Source of the DNA: Gnetum montanum
Taxonomy: Eukaryota > Streptophyta > Gnetopsida > Gnetales > Gnetaceae
Direction of reading: 5' to 3'
DNA length: 64,000 nucleotides
Assembly (NCBI GenBank): GCA_015680685.1
Contig: MNCI01009176.1
Span: forward strand, 450,391-514,390
Shown here: positions 1 to 12,715 of the stretch, one piece after another
Layout of the letters: every line of letters begins with the position of its first letter
How positions within the stretch are numbered: position 1 is the stretch's first letter
Position numbers and translations under genes: made by a program
The notes under the pieces: generated by a model
What the model was told of the DNA's origin: nothing
The model's database searches: none
The model's input: the letters and a program-made list of their open reading frames with translations, nothing else

Positions 1-712
1 TTGGAAGTTTTCCGTACACCAACTCATAGGGAGAGTAGCTAATAAGAAGTTTTCATGTTGAACGATAAGCTTAGAGAGCATCGTTAAGTTTTGTACTCCA
101 ATATTTCCTATACTTGCTAATGGTCCATGTTAGTATTTTTGCGATCTCCCAATTGGTTACCTCTGCTTGATTGTTGGCTTGGGGAGTGGTAAGGTGATGT
201 TAATTTATGTTCAACCCCCAAGCGTCGCATTAACTTTCTAAAAGTGGCACCTGTGAAGTGAGCTCATGAAGTGAGTTCCATTGTTAGAAATTAGTGAATG
301 TGGCACCCCAAACCTATTTACAATATTTCATTATATAAATTTAGAAGTAGTGGATGATGTATAATCAGTAATGGTTGCTGCTTCTACCCATTTGGTGTAG
401 TACTCAACTCTTACAATAATATATGCCTTTCCATTGGACATGGGTGCGATGGGACCCATAAAGTCAATGCCCCATATGTTAAAAGGTTCTAGTGGTTGAA
501 TCCACTATTGAGGACCTTCCATACGAGTGGTCATCCCCCTGTCTCATTGACAATGTTCACAAGATTGGACAAACTAGTGGGCATCCCTAAAAATTATGGG
601 CCAATAGTATTCTGCCATTAGGATTTTTATGGCCATGCATCTCCCTACATAGTGGCATCCGCAAGGCCCTTCATGAGCATCTTGGAAAATGCACAACTAG
701 ATATGAAAAGGG
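1..712 (-). pseudogene. Ty3/gypsy (Athila-like) integrase fragment
   Basis: Read on the minus strand, this stretch gives broken pieces of a retroviral-type integrase core, including GIDFMGP followed by SNGKAYIIV and KWVEA, then NRFGVPHSLI. It aligns base by base with the integrase of element A (about 5590-6290). Frameshifts and stops run throughout, so it cannot make protein. Near 700-712, just after the stretch upstream of the core, the sequence switches abruptly to plus-strand 3' non-coding sequence of a related element. That join is not at an LTR edge, so it is a rearrangement or deletion scar. It may be the distal part of element C, whose gag lies at 16144-16362 and 23738-23804, but this is inference. 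Confidence 0.75.
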
Positions 713-2216
713 TGTGACTTCAATGGGACTCAATGCATTTGTGTTGGCCATTCTCTTGGGTGCTTGGATGTTTTTCTTGGGTTTTCCGCCATTTTGACAT
801 TGTTCACATATTAGGAAGCTGAGTGAATAAAAATAAGTCTATGTATGATGTGGTTCTCATGTAAAAGAAAAAAGAAAAAAGAGAGATAAAGTGAAAAAAG
901 TGAGAATTCAAAGCACACCCCTTAGACATAATAAAACAATATGGGTTACAAGCACTGGTTATGGAATTGGAAAGACATGTGACCCATGCCTAAAGGTTCC
1001 CTCTAACTAAGGCCCTTTCTCGCTTCCTGCTTCTCCATCTTGCTCTCCTTGGGATGTTGGTCACTCTTTGTGAAAGCATTCTTGTTGCTTCAAGAGGATG
1101 GATTGGCCAAGTGTATTGATGTGAGGTCACTAAATGTGGTTGGTTTGAGTCGAGATTTGGAATGAGCTCTACTCAGTCATATTAACCATGAAATACACAT
1201 GGGACTTTACACAACCTTGTTCTTGGGATTCCATTCCATTCTCTCCTCTCCATCTTTCTTTCCATTTTCCACCTCATTGCTGATTTTATCATTAGTCCAT
1301 CTCTGAGTTGATGCATTTTTTTTCTTTGGTGAATTCTTGTGGGTAATTCTTTAACTCTTGCTTCCAAAGAGCCTATAGAATTTTTGGTTTGTGGGTTTGT
1401 CAGGGCATAAAAGGCATGAGCCTACTTTGGGAAGGACCCACTAGCATTCCTTTTTGGTGCAATTGTTAACTTCTTTTTCTTAAACATTTCCTACAATCAA
1501 TCATTTTTCGTTTCATCCCCATCCATGACATCCATTTTATTGGTGTTGCCATTGTTATTTTTTTCATCTTTCTTGTTCCTCATATTTTTCCATCTGATAG
1601 CTACCAAAGGTTCACTCTTAGTCGTGGGGCCCCTGGCATAAATTTTTCAATTTTTCCATTCTACTATTTACCTAACCTCTACACCTTGGGTAGTCTCCAG
1701 TGATAAATCTCCGAACTAGTTTCTACCATAACCACAACTCAGCCAATGTGCTTCATATTGAGGCAAGGTATCAACTACATTGTGGATTATCTATCCTTGC
1801 TCATTTGTGACTGTATTGTGTGTGCAGATGGTGATCATACAAACAATGGACTAGGCTTGGAGGCCATACTTAGGATGGACCAGAATTTGAGTGTTTATGA
1901 AAGGAGAAAGTTTGGTGGCATGGCTATGGATAAATGATGGAAGGTGCAATCTCAGCATTAGTGGCACCACGCTTCATCTTCTTTCTCTCTCTTTCTCCTC
2001 AAGCTACCAAATAAAGGCTTGGATGTCATTTATGTACAAGTGTTCACCACAATGGTCATGAACACTAATGTTGTAATATGCTTATTGATCCATTCACTAG
2101 GCATGTTGAGTTTATCATCCCATTCCACCATCAGTTGTCAATTAGTCAATAATCTCATACCTTCCCAATATTTTGTAAGGAACTCGAGGATGATTTTTCA
2201 TTCAGTCATGGGGGTA
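713..2216 (+). mobile_element. Element G: 3' non-coding tract of an Athila-like element
   Basis: This 1.5 kb is collinear with 21272-22762 of element B: a GGGTGTGACTTCAA block, the CACACCCCTTAGACA block, the TTAACTTCTTTT block, and finally the conserved block ending in ATGGGGGTA before the LTR. No ORF of useful length survives, and the short ORFs differ between copies, so I read it as non-coding. It is the right-hand remnant of a plus-strand element whose left part is lost at the junction near 712. Confidence 0.7.
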
Positions 2217-3044
2217 TGATGAACCATGATATCAGGGTCGCGATATTGCATCCATGATATTGGGTCTGCGATATTGGAGCCTACCATGCGATGTCAAATA
2301 CCCGATATCGGGACCTGCCTCCTTGCTTATACATAAGAGGCGAGCACACTTGGTTTAAATAGTTAGTCCCTTAGAAAAACTCTTGCCTTTTCTTCCTCCT
2401 AGAGTTAGAATTATTTCTGCGTGCCCGCAGTAGGAGTCATAGAGTGAACGGATCTTTATTCAAGCATCGTATACCTGAGCACACTTTGTGTATGACAATA
2501 AAGACAAACTTTATGATAAACCTTGCAGCATCCAGAATAGATTAATTTGTGTTAATTGATGTTATTAAACACTTTCCTAGTTCATTAATTTCTTTTCTCA
2601 CCCTACACCTTCTTAAGTAAATACACTCAGTACGATTGCTTTGAGCATGTGTGTAACACTTGGTAACCCAGTAACAATTAGTGTTTGGTAATCCTAGCAG
2701 CGTTGCATTGGTTCAAGATGTATATGGCAAGTGGGAACAGATGCTGGTGTTAGGATTAGTTAGAACCTAGTTAATGAGTAGTTAAGTTAAATTAGTCACT
2801 TAGTTATCTCTCTCCCCCCTTATTAGCACAAGACATAAAAACATAAAAGATATAAAAATCATATGCCTCAAGCTTACTTAACCATACAATCATGACATAC
2901 AAGTAAGTCTGGGAAGACAATGATCAACCAACCCGTCCTTGTTCCATAAGGTGCATAGGCACTTAGTCCTTGGAATTCAACTGGATCATGCGTGAAATGC
3001 TCGTATTCATATGGTTGAGTGTAGGGGTACCTCACTGCTCATCA
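2217..3044 (+). repeat. 3' LTR of element G
   Basis: An 828-bp LTR starting TGATGAACC and ending GCTCATCA, preceded by the conserved GGGGGTA tract. U3 holds several GATATC/GATATT palindromes before a TATA-like TTATACATAAGAGG. An AATAAA signal sits in the conserved GACAATAAAGACAAAC context near 2500. The end carries the common GGTTGAGTGTAGGGGTACCTC. It abuts a minus-strand LTR fragment of element A (3045-3113), so G was probably inserted into A's 3' LTR. The left-hand target duplication is outside the window or lost. Confidence 0.8.
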
Positions 3045-3113
3045 ACCGCATATCATGTACCTGATATCGCGGCCACTCCAATATCAAAGTGTAAGAAAAA
3101 AAATGATTCATCA
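3045..3113 (-). repeat. Fragment of the 3' LTR of element A
   Basis: These 69 bp match the end of A's other LTR (about 12260-12325): ATATCATGTACCTG, then a GGCCACTC block and ATGATTCATCA. On the minus strand this is the beginning of U3. The rest of this LTR is missing, cut at the LTR end of element G. Confidence 0.75.
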
Positions 3114-5104
3114 TACCCCCAAAACTAAATGAAAACTTGTCCTCGAGTACAGAAGAAGAAGAACAAGTTCTTTACAAAATATATTAGGAGGTGTGGACTA
3201 TTCGACTGACATGAAGAGTAATAGAGAAAATAGACAAATATAGAAGTGCCTAAGCATACAACATTACAATTGTGTACAAAATTGGATGTTCATGATAATA
3301 GGAAAGAACACTCTCAAATCCAATGGACATCCAACCCCTCTTGGCAATAGAAGAATGAGGGAGAGGCAGAAAAGATCTAGTAATTGTGAACAATCTCCCA
3401 TGAGTGAGATTGTTGCATCCTCCTTGGTGAAGATAGTCCCACTTCTAGTCCATGCTCCCCACTATAATCACAACAAAATCAAGGATTAGTATATAAAGTG
3501 TAACAGATAATGGCTGAATACCTTGTCTTGTCAGTGATTTTATCTAGTGGAGTTGTAATTGTGATAGATTGGTTGCTTGATAATGTTAGTGGGAAGACTG
3601 ACGAATGGATTAAGTAAGAGAAGCAGTCCATGAAATTTAGAAAAAGCTTAACACAAGGAATACCTGAAAGGGGGTATAGGAATTTACAACAATAAAAAGA
3701 AAGAATTCACTAATAATAGTTGTGAAGATGTGTATAATTGGATGGCATGGATGGGGTAAATAAAAAGAATTTGATTGTAATAATGTCTAAGGATAAAGAA
3801 CTTAACTTAACCAAACTAAAAGATATGTAAGTGGATCCTTTCCAAAGCAGGCACAAGCCTTTTATGCCCTTGCATAACTTCAAACCAAGGAGTCCATGGG
3901 CATCATGGATGATTAATGGTTATAGAAAGTTAAGTACAAAAACCTAGAAATAATTGACTGAGAAACCCGACACATCAAACCAGAACATTGAATCAAAACA
4001 TGAAACCAGTAGTGAGGTTAGGCATGAAAATCATAGATGGATAAGAGAGAGAATGGAATGGAGTTCCTGATTATGGTCACATGAAGTCCCTTGTGGAGTT
4101 TGTGATTAAATGGCTTGATAGGATCCATCCTTAGTCTAGACCAAAACCACCCACTTTCAGTGACTTCGCATTAACATTCTAAGACTAGTCCATCCCCTAT
4201 GATACAAGAATGCTCCCACAAAACAACCATCATTCCAAATTGGAGAGAAATTAGGAAGTAAGAAAGGTTCTTACTTAGAGGAGACAAGAAAGGTCCCATA
4301 ACCAGTTCTTGTAGCCCTTTTATTTGGTCTAACGGATGTGCTGTGAATTCCCATGTTTTTTTTGTATGGGAATCACACCATGCGAAGACCCATACGTTTT
4401 TGCCTTTATTTTGTCCAAGGGGTGTGCTTTAAATCCTCATCTCTCTTCTCTTGTTTTTCAATAAGGACCACATCATGCAAGGACTTATTTAACTTCCTAT
4501 TGTGGAATGACATAGAACAGTGACAAGCTCACGAGAACACTTCTGCACATAGGAAAATAGAAAAGCATGAAGAATACCGCATCCCTTTGAAGCCATACCC
4601 TGTCCAAACCTTTTATTTCTTCCCAATTTTAGAAACTACACAAGTCACCAACTTATTAAGGTTGCATTAATGAAAAAGGAACTGCACATTTTCAAAACAA
4701 GAAAAACCATAAAGTATGTGGATGGGTGGATGATGTGGACTCATTGCCTGTTACATGAAAAGAAAATATGTCCCAGTCATCAGTAATGACATTCAAAGTT
4801 AGAAACTAGACATCAACAATCAAATTACAAATGAAACATACCACCATCGAGTAGCACATTACCATTTTACCTAACATCTTATTAGTAGAAAGAGTAGAGA
4901 GACACATCAAACACAAGAAAATATAAAAGAAAGATTATAAAATAAATATCAAATATATTAATAATGATGTGAAATAAAAACATAGAAAATATCAATAACC
5001 TGAAAAACACAAAGATGTAAAATAAAGAATATAAAAATAAAAAGTTGTAAAATCAAAAATGTGTAAAACAAAAAAGTTAAAAGACTGAGGATCCACGTAA
5101 AGTA
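3114..5104 (-). mobile_element. Element A 3' non-coding tract
   Basis: About 2 kb between the end of pol and the 3' LTR, matching the same region of elements B (20814-22762), E (39329-41264), F (63060 onward) and G. At its LTR edge, on the minus strand, it ends in the shared block with CTCGAGGACAAGTTTT then TTTTGGGGGTA. Athila elements of other plants can carry an env-like ORF at this place. I find only short frames that differ from copy to copy, so I do not call one. Confidence 0.65.
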
Positions 5105-6400
5105 TTAGTATGGGTGGCCATCTCCCCCATGACTAAGTTGAAAGGAAGAGATCTGAAAGATTGAGCGTGGTTGTCCATCTGGCAAGGTGTCTGTTGAGTT
5201 GGTTGGCTTGGGCTCATGAAAAGGTTTCACTTGTTGGATGTTGACTAATTGTTTCTTGTCTAGGCTATCAGGTTTATAGATAATCATGGCCCTAGATGGA
5301 AAAGTCTCATTAATAATGTAATTTCCTTCCCACAACATTTGAAATTTGGTTCATTGGGGTACGTGTGCAAGATTCCAGTAGAGGACCTTATCTCCTGGTT
5401 GAAACTTGACTTTTCTTATTTTGAGGTCATGGCATTTCTTGTTAAATGCCTTATGCATTTCATTGGATGATAGGGCCATTAACCAATTTTCATCTAGTAA
5501 GTTGAGGTTCATTAATCATTCTTTCCATGCTAGACTTAGATTCAAGTTAAGGTCACAAGCTATAGAAAGTGTACAAAGCTTGGATTGGATGGGCAGTGTT
5601 GGTAGTTTTTTGTACATGAGGTCATAGGGAGAATAACTAATGGGAAGCTTCCATGTGGAGCGATAGGTCTAAAGGACATCATTTAATTTAGTGCTCCAGT
5701 CCCTTCGGTATTTGCTAATGGTGCATGTTAGAATTTTTGTAATCTCCCAATTAGTGATGGTAGCTTGACCATTGGCTTGGGGGTGATAGTGTGGTGTATG
5801 TTTATGCTCAACCCCCAAGCGCTACATAAGTTTTTAGAAAGTGACAACTGTAAAATGAGTTTCATTATCAAAAATTAATGCACAAGGCATACCAAACCTA
5901 TTTATGATATTTTGTTGTACAAACTGAGTAGTAGTAGTGGATGTATAGTCGGTGAAGACTACTACTTCTACCCACTTAGTGCAATAGTCAATTACGACTA
6001 TGATATATGCCTTACCATTTGACAAAGGTGTGATGGGACCCATAAAGTCAATGCCCCAAATATCGAATAGCTCCAGACGCTAAATCCATTGCTGTGGCCC
6101 TGCCATTTGAGTCATCATTCCACCATCCCTCTAATAACAATCACAAGTGTGGAAAAATTAGAGTGCATCCCTAAAGATTGTTGGCCAGTAATATTCCACC
6201 ATGAGGATTTTTATGGTCATGCATCTTTCAACATAATGGCCCCCACAAGGGCCTTCGTGAGCATTCTAGAGAACATGTAGTTGATCCGTGTTAGGAACAC
6301 ACCTGCGTACCAGGCCATCATGATAGACTTTGTAAAGTTCTCATTAATTTCTATGAACTGCTTGACATGGTGAAGAAATTGTTATTTTTGTCCGGTGTCT
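5105..6400 (-). pseudogene. Element A integrase and C-terminal tail
   Basis: The integrase joins retroelement cDNA into the genome. Minus-strand reading gives [20 protein letters not shown] (first catalytic Asp), then [17 protein letters not shown] (second Asp). YHPQANGQA follows, where the expected catalytic Glu is replaced in the reading ATITNWEI. Downstream is a C-terminal part (FQPGDKVLYWN) and a terminal stretch 5105-5338 ending SHGGDGHPY. The zinc-binding N-terminal region (about 6100-6400) is poorly preserved. Stops and frame changes interrupt it, so it is inactive. The terminal SHGGDG segment is the one retained next to protease in elements B and E. Confidence 0.85.
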
Positions 6401-7990
6401 AGCCCTTGCGGCAGTTCTTGCTTAAGTAGATAAGTGAGGATGGTGTCATACCATTTTGGTTCATTGAGCATTTGTGCATTAATAGCCCCTACAAGGAGAG
6501 ATTTGTTAGGGAAATGATTAGATAAGGGGCTATTTTTCTCCTTGTTATCCCATCTTAGCCATGATAAGTGATCAGCAATCACATTCTCCACACCTTTTTG
6601 ATCTACCATTGTAAGATCAAACTCTTGCAAAATCACGAGCCAACATATGACACAAGGGATCACTATTGGTTTATTCATTAAAAATCAGATGATGCTATGA
6701 CCTATGTGCATAAACACTTTATAGCTAAGCACATAGTGCCTCAACTTCTCTAATGCGAACACCACTGCCATCAATTCCTTCTCTGTGGTGGTGTAGTTTA
6801 GCTATGCACCTGCAATACTTTGGCTTGTGCAATGAAAGTAATATGAACATTTTTGATAATCCATTTGTGTAAGCATTGCCCCCAAAGCATAATTTTATGC
6901 ATCAGTCATCACATAAAATAGCCTGGACCAATCAGGTTCTTATAGAATTGGGGTTTCAATAAGCTTCTACTTCAGTTGCTGAAATGTTGTTTCGCATCCA
7001 GGGGTCCAGAAAAACGGTGCATCCTTCTTTGTTAATTCCACCAATGGCTTGGCGATTTTGGAAAAATTCCCAATGAAGTGTCATGTAGTAGCTAGTATGA
7101 CCAAGGAATGACCACACTTCTTTAACTATTTTGGGTTGATGGGTTATCCTTTGGATGACCCTTATTTTTTCAGGGTCCACCTCAACTCCTGCTTTTGAGA
7201 TATGGTGCCCTAAGACTATGCCTTCCTAGACCATAAGATGGCTCTTTTTCCAATTGAGCCAGAGGTTTTTTTTGACACATCTCCTCAACACTTGCTCAAG
7301 ACAGTCCAAGGTTTTCTCAAACATAGCTCTGTAGGTAGAAAAAAGTCATCCATGAAGACTTCTACCCCACTATCGATTTGTTGTTGGAAAATGCTAAGGA
7401 ATAATCATTGAAATTTGGTTGGGGCATTACATAGACTAAATGGCATCTGACAATAAGCAAAAGGCCCCCAAGGACTTATTAAAGTTATCTTTTCCTAGTC
7501 CTCTGGTGCAATCTAGATTGGTTATAGCCACTATAACCATCCAAAAAGCTATAATAGTTATGCCCAGAAATGGTGTCCAGCACTTAGTTGACAAAAGGTA
7601 ATAGAAACTAATCTTTGAAAATTACCATATTGAGCAACTAAAAGTCGATGCACACCTGCCATTTGCCTTCTTTCTTGGGCATGATCACAAGTGGAATGAC
7701 CCATTCACTATCTATGACAGGGTAGATGAATCATGCCTTGAGGAGTTGTTTAGTCTCCTCTTTGACAAGCTGTTTGAATTTGGGATTCAAACATTGTTGC
7801 AACTGTTATTTTGGCTTAACAGTAAGGTTAGTGTATATCTAGTGCTGGCATATTCTTGAATCTATACCAGTGAGCTCGGAATATGACTAAGCAAAGGTTT
7901 TTGACTATTTTTCCACAACCTTCATCAAATTTTCTTTTATTCTATAGCAAGCTTGACATTAATAATGATTGGCCTTCCATTTTTTAAGAA
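6400..7990 (-). pseudogene. Element A reverse transcriptase and RNase H
   Basis: Minus-strand frames give, in order, IDSEWVIPLVIMPKKEGKWQ, then VCIDF, then YYSFLDGYSGYNQ, the catalytic VFMDDF near 7345-7362, a LGHTSYY region (6956-7180), and the RNase H end ILQEFDLTMVDQKGVENVIA followed by DHLSWLRWDNKE (6382-6678). This is the usual RT-RNase H order of Ty3/gypsy pol, and FMDDF is typical of Athila and Tat rather than YVDD-type elements. At least ten in-frame stops, mostly TAG or TGA where CAG, CGA or TGG is expected, plus frameshifts, make it a pseudogene. Element F carries the same domains on the plus strand (61340-62960). Confidence 0.85.
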
Positions 7991-8239
7991 TAGATACTTC
8001 ATTTCAACCAGTAGTATCTTTAACTCAAGTGGTTCTTGTTTAAAATTGTTAGGAATATCCAACTCTCCCCAATTGACATCATCATTTACTCCTTCAAAGA
8101 GTTGGTGATGAACTTACTCAAGTTCATCCATACTGGCAACATATTCATACATTAGGCCCTCAGTAGGTTCCATGTACAATGTACTATTGCTAGAATCAGC
8201 TATCAACCATCGGGTGCCTTCTTGTTTTGTGGCTGCTAC

Positions 8240-8905
8240 GTATAGACATCTTTGGATTTTAGCTTTTGGTGCACACTGCTTGCATGCAGAGATAGATGTT
8301 CACTTCACTGACCATAACTTCTTCACACAATGGCACCCTAAATCATTGTATGTGATACATGGAACCCTCTTCTTCTCGATCTTTCCAAATTCATTTTCTT
8401 TAGATATCTCCAAGAAAAGATCTTTAATGTCCATTTTGGCATCAACGGTGCTTAACTATGCCCTTCCCATAATAATTTGGAAGTCCCCCTTATAGTTCTC
8501 CACCTTGATTACTAGGAAGTTGGTAGAATATGACCATCCACAAACAGTGGTTACGATGTCCTTTACCAGTTCCAATAACATAGTGATGCACTAGTCTGCC
8601 AGTTCCAATCGGGTGTTGCTCTTCTTCAAGGGAGGAAGGTTCCACATCATGTACATCTCCTGCGAGATTAGATTAATACTAAAACTAGAGTCAAGAAGAG
8701 CTTTATAAGGCTCATTCCCAGTAATTTGCAAATATACTAGGGGACTCCTAGGATCAACTAACTTCCTAGGTAGGTTACCAACTTGAATCCAATAAGATAC
8801 AACATGGGTTAACATTATAGTATGGATTCGAGAGGGATTTTGGTTTGAAGGGGACTCAGATAAAGGTGAGACAGAGGAAGGTAGAGGAGTAGGGTTACCA
8901 ACCAC
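8240..8905 (-). pseudogene. Element A retropepsin (aspartic protease)
   Basis: The minus strand reads TGNEPYKALLDSSFSINLIS, then WNLPPLKKS, then after a stop a segment matching GWSYPADFLVIEVNN and IIMGRAWLSTVDA of element B's protease. The catalytic DSG triplet is DSS here, a change also seen in F (near 60751) and explained by one G-to-A transition. The protease would cleave the gag-pol polyprotein. Stops at the ORF end (LELAD then TAG) and elsewhere make it inactive. Confidence 0.8.
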
Positions 8906-9006
8906 TGATGTGTCTAAGAGCTTTGATGGACTACAAGGTCAAAAGAAGGGTCTTTTCTTTGATCGTGATTCCAACCCACTTGGTGGATTAACCGGTTACA
9001 AATTAA

Positions 9007-11302
9007 CTACCCTCGTAGCATTTCTTTATTGTGGTTGGGTAAGCAATTCACCCTACATGGATGGGGCATGAGACAAAGGAGTAGGTGCAATGATAGGAGG
9101 AGAATGAGCATAGTAAGTGGCATCCCTCCTTGGATAGAGTGATTAGTATACTTTAGGAGGGTAGTGGTGAGGTTGGTAAGTAGCAACATGACCAAAGGAG
9201 TCTCGTGGAGATGAAGGTTGCTGAACATAGTAGCCATAGGGATCTGGTTTCCAGTAAGGGTATTACTATCTTGGAGGTGTTAACACCCACGATTGTGGTT
9301 GCTGCCGCTACTGGTACAATTCGTAGGGTTGCGGTGGAGTTCCATTTGGATAGTACTATTGTGGTTGGTGGAACTATCGAGCATTTCCTTATGGATAAGA
9401 TAATATTTTGGGTGTTTGTTTTTGTGTAAGTTGTGGATGTAGGGCACACACCCCAGATTCCTGCAAGTGTAACATAATTAGGCAACATCCCTTAGGATGT
9501 TCATACTAGTAGACATCACACCCGCCATTATCATCTAAGTCACTATTCGTAATCATCTCTATCGTAGCCATTTTACCCTTACCCTTAGATATGGCATGTT
9601 CAACTTCCTTACATCTCAAGTGCTCACGCTTACCACTTTGCTCCTTGGCCTTTTCAGCAATTTTTCAGACAGCCTAAAACTTGTTGTCCATAGAGTCCTA
9701 TAATTGTTCAACCTTAGTCGTGATTTCATATTGCAACTTATGGAATGGCAAGATTTTTAGGTTAACCACCTCATCTTTGGTTAACTCATCCTCACTATCA
9801 CAAAATCAAACCTTCTTTTTGTGGATAGAAGGATCCCTATTATATTTCTCTACACTTTCTCACTTTCTCAATTCTCCCTCCTCCTTGGCTACCTGCTTAA
9901 TTAACTTTTGAATCCGACAGGTGCTTAACTCTATCAATATCCCTTAGGCATAGATGCTAAGGGTTTTCCTTCTTTCAGACTACAACCTATCTATGATATG
10001 GTGAATTTGATCAAGCTAAGAGTATCCATGGTCAGGACACCTATGCAACAAAGAGTAGTATCAACCAATAGCAGCATCCAAGGACTCACGGTTTTCTTGT
10101 TTCCACCCTTGGATCTGCTTCCTTAGATTGGACACTCAAGAGTACATTTGATATTTTTCATTGAATAATTACAACATTGTACTCCACCGCCTGATTGATT
10201 CTGGCTCCAAGGATTGGTACCAATTTTCTGCTTCCTTAATGAGTGTCCTTGGAAATAATTTCAACTTTTGCCAATTGTTCTCAATATTCTACAAAGCACA
10301 TGCACCTTGAAAGGCCTGGAGATGATTCTATAGATCAGCATCGTAACCTCCCTCAAACCAAGGGATGTTGTTCATGTCCAACCTCTTTATTTTGCTATCC
10401 TTTACATGCCTTGTTGGAATCCTCATGGCCTCTAAAATGTTTAACATGCTCCAAGTGGTAAGTAGAGGTTCATCAAGGCCATGGTAATGGTGCCTATTAT
10501 GTTCTCTACTAGCCCTTCTTTCTTGATGATGGGTCTCTCTGGATTTCCAATGCCTTTGATCATAACTGTCCCAACGATCTCTTTTGTTGTTTTGGCCCTA
10601 TTGGTTACCTCCATTATGGTTATTCCTTCTATGGCCACGATCTTAGCTAAATGAAGAAGAAGAAGAAGAAAATGAAGGGGAAGAGTAAGGAGAACTTTCT
10701 TTGCAATGATGCCTATCACTCTTCCTTCGATGATCGCAACCATGATCATGATTGTGACCTCCTTTTTTCCCCTTATCATGACTTGCCCCACTAGATCCAT
10801 TTTTGTCATTGGATCCATTCTAACCAGAACCTAGATTATGAATTGTGGATTGCACGTTCTAGTTGAGGGCCCCCTAGACAAAGTAAAAGAGAAGAGAATC
10901 ACCAAAGAAGTGGTCACCTCCATCTAATGGGCCAAGTGGAGGTGGAAAAATGTTTGATCCCTTACCCTTCACAAGATCATGCTGGTGCTCCAGTTGATGA
11001 TCCCTTAACCTTTGCACTTTAGTGGGATGATAATCCCTTGAATCAGGATCTCGCATCTTGTACTCTCTGTAAAGATGTTGAAGCTCATGTCATGCAAGCA
11101 TTAGTTGGAGAATAGCTGGAATAAATCGATTAGGTGGCAACAAAATGTTTCCTTCCATGTCATGCCATCGCAACATTTCATCTTGATGTAAGATGAAGGT
11201 GAAGTCTGAAACACACTCATTGGGATAAGAATATACCACTTGATATTGCTAAGGTACTTGGTTTGTCCTGGGCGAAGAAAGGCTCCTATGACAAGAAGAC
11301 AT
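9007..11302 (-). pseudogene. Element A gag
   Basis: The start is set at the ATG ending at 11302 because the N-terminus MSSC-HRS matches the MSSSxHxxT start of the gag genes of B, E and F. The reading then gives FILHQDE and RDYHPTKVQRLRDHQ (10874-11056), a low-complexity Ser/Arg/His region (10441-10818), the retrotransposon gag domain with KLKLFPRTLIKEAENWY near 10230-10440, and the variant zinc motif region YEHPKGCC (about 9500). Gag would form the virus-like particle shell. Many stops are present. Confidence 0.75.
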
Positions 11303-11450
11303 TTTATGTTAATAAAATTTTATGCAATGTGCGGTTAAGATTCAATTTAATTATAATAATAATTTTTGTTTTTAGAAGATTTAACTCTTAGGGTTCGAAC
11401 AATGAGGTTACTAAGTTTCACTCGGTTTAGATAGCACATGTAGAACTAAA

Positions 11451-11470
11451 GTCCCCAACAATGACTCTAA
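11451..11470 (-). other. Degraded primer binding site, element A
   Basis: On the minus strand the bases just after the 5' LTR read TTAGAGTCATTGTTGGGGAC. They align with TGGCGCCGTTGCCGGGGA, the complement of the tRNA-Asp 3' end, with several transitions and other changes. Position next to the LTR supports the call more than the sequence does. Confidence 0.5.
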
Positions 11471-12325
11471 TGATGAGTGGCAAGGTACCCCTATGCTCAA
11501 CCATACGAATCATAGGCATTCACGTGCGATCCGATCAAATTCTATACACTTTAATTATCAAATACACTAGAGCTAAATAGTGCATGCATGTTGTCTATTT
11601 GTTGTTTTCCCAGTTCCACTTGTGAAATGTAATTGTATGGTTAAGTGTGACTGAGATGTAAGATTTTTATTATTTTGTGTTTTATCAATTTACTTGCCTA
11701 GAACAAGAATGAAAATAAGAGTAATTAAGTGTTAAGTAAACTATGGTCTAATCTAGCCTAACACAAGTAACCATTCCCTCTTCCCGAACACATCCTGAAC
11801 TTCGTGTAAACACTGATCGGTTGTCAAACGCTAACCATTTCTGAGCTACCAAGTGTCACACATATGTTTGAGGGGGTCATGCTTGTGTATTTTAATCAGT
11901 TGCTTAATAAATCAAAATTAATTGTTGAATGAATAACATTAATGTAAATTAAATGAAATCACAATATATATAAATGCATAAGAAAGAAAGTCTCAAGTGC
12001 TGCAAGGTGAATCAAACAGCTTGTCTTTATTGCCAACACAATGGTGTGTTCAGGTACGTCAATGCTTAAATAAAGATCCGATGACACTTAGATCTCCTAC
12101 TGCAGGCACTTGGAAAATATTCTAACTCTCAAATGGACAAACTGCAAGAGTTTTGCTACTTGATTTCCAAAAACTACTCCCAATCGTGTGCCTAGGGCTG
12201 TATTTATAGATCCAAGAATAACCCTATGATATCGAATGCATGATATCGTATTTTGGGCTATGATATCATGTACCTGCTATATTGGCCACTCTGATATCAA
12301 AGCTTATGAAAAACATGATTCATCA
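11471..12325 (-). repeat. 5' LTR of element A
   Basis: An 855-bp minus-strand LTR, TGATGAATC to CACTCATCA when read on its own strand. U3 carries four GATATC sites within about 100 bp, followed by a CTATAAATACAG TATA box (12210-12221) and an AATAAAGACAAGC polyadenylation context near 12030. The outer 36 bp contain GGTTGAGCATAGGGGTACCTTGCC. It is the best-preserved LTR of A. Confidence 0.85.
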
Positions 12326-12715
12326 AACCCGGAGTGTTCCACTTAGTCATGCGAGGGTACTACAGTAGAAAATGTGCATACTTTTTTCAAAATTTGCTAT
12401 CATCTAAAGGATATCATAGAGGTAAGAAATTTAACATTTACTAAAGAAACATTTTATGTTTAAATGCCAAGTTAATTTTCATCAATCACCCAGGCCGCCC
12501 AAATGATTGTAAGTGCCACATGTAAAGAAATTAACAAAACCCAACGATGTAAGGTCAACAATAACACCTTTTGAAGCCACTTCTCAGAAATATTTCTAAC
12601 TCTAAAATCACACTATGTAATTATGGATTATTAACTAAGGTAATGAGTAAGATATGATTTGATAAAAAATTTCTATACATAACCTTAGTAACACTTGATG
12701 TTTGGGTGATTATAA

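Larger units (their letters stand above)
3045..12325 (-). mobile_element. Element A: Athila-like Ty3/gypsy retrotransposon, minus strand, decayed
   Basis: Reading right to left: 5' LTR (11471-12325), degraded primer site (about 11451-11470), gag (from 11302), protease (about 8240-8905), RT and RNase H (about 6400-7990), integrase and C-terminal tail (5105-6400), a 2-kb non-coding tract (3114-5104) and a remnant 3' LTR. Domain order PR-RT-RH-IN is that of Ty3/gypsy; the FMDD active site and the tRNA-Asp-like primer sites of its relatives place it near Athila. It is the only element here that keeps every pol domain, but stops occur in all of them. Its right flank (AACCC, 12326-12330) lies in the 5' part of element D1, so A seems to have inserted into D1. 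Confidence 0.85.
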
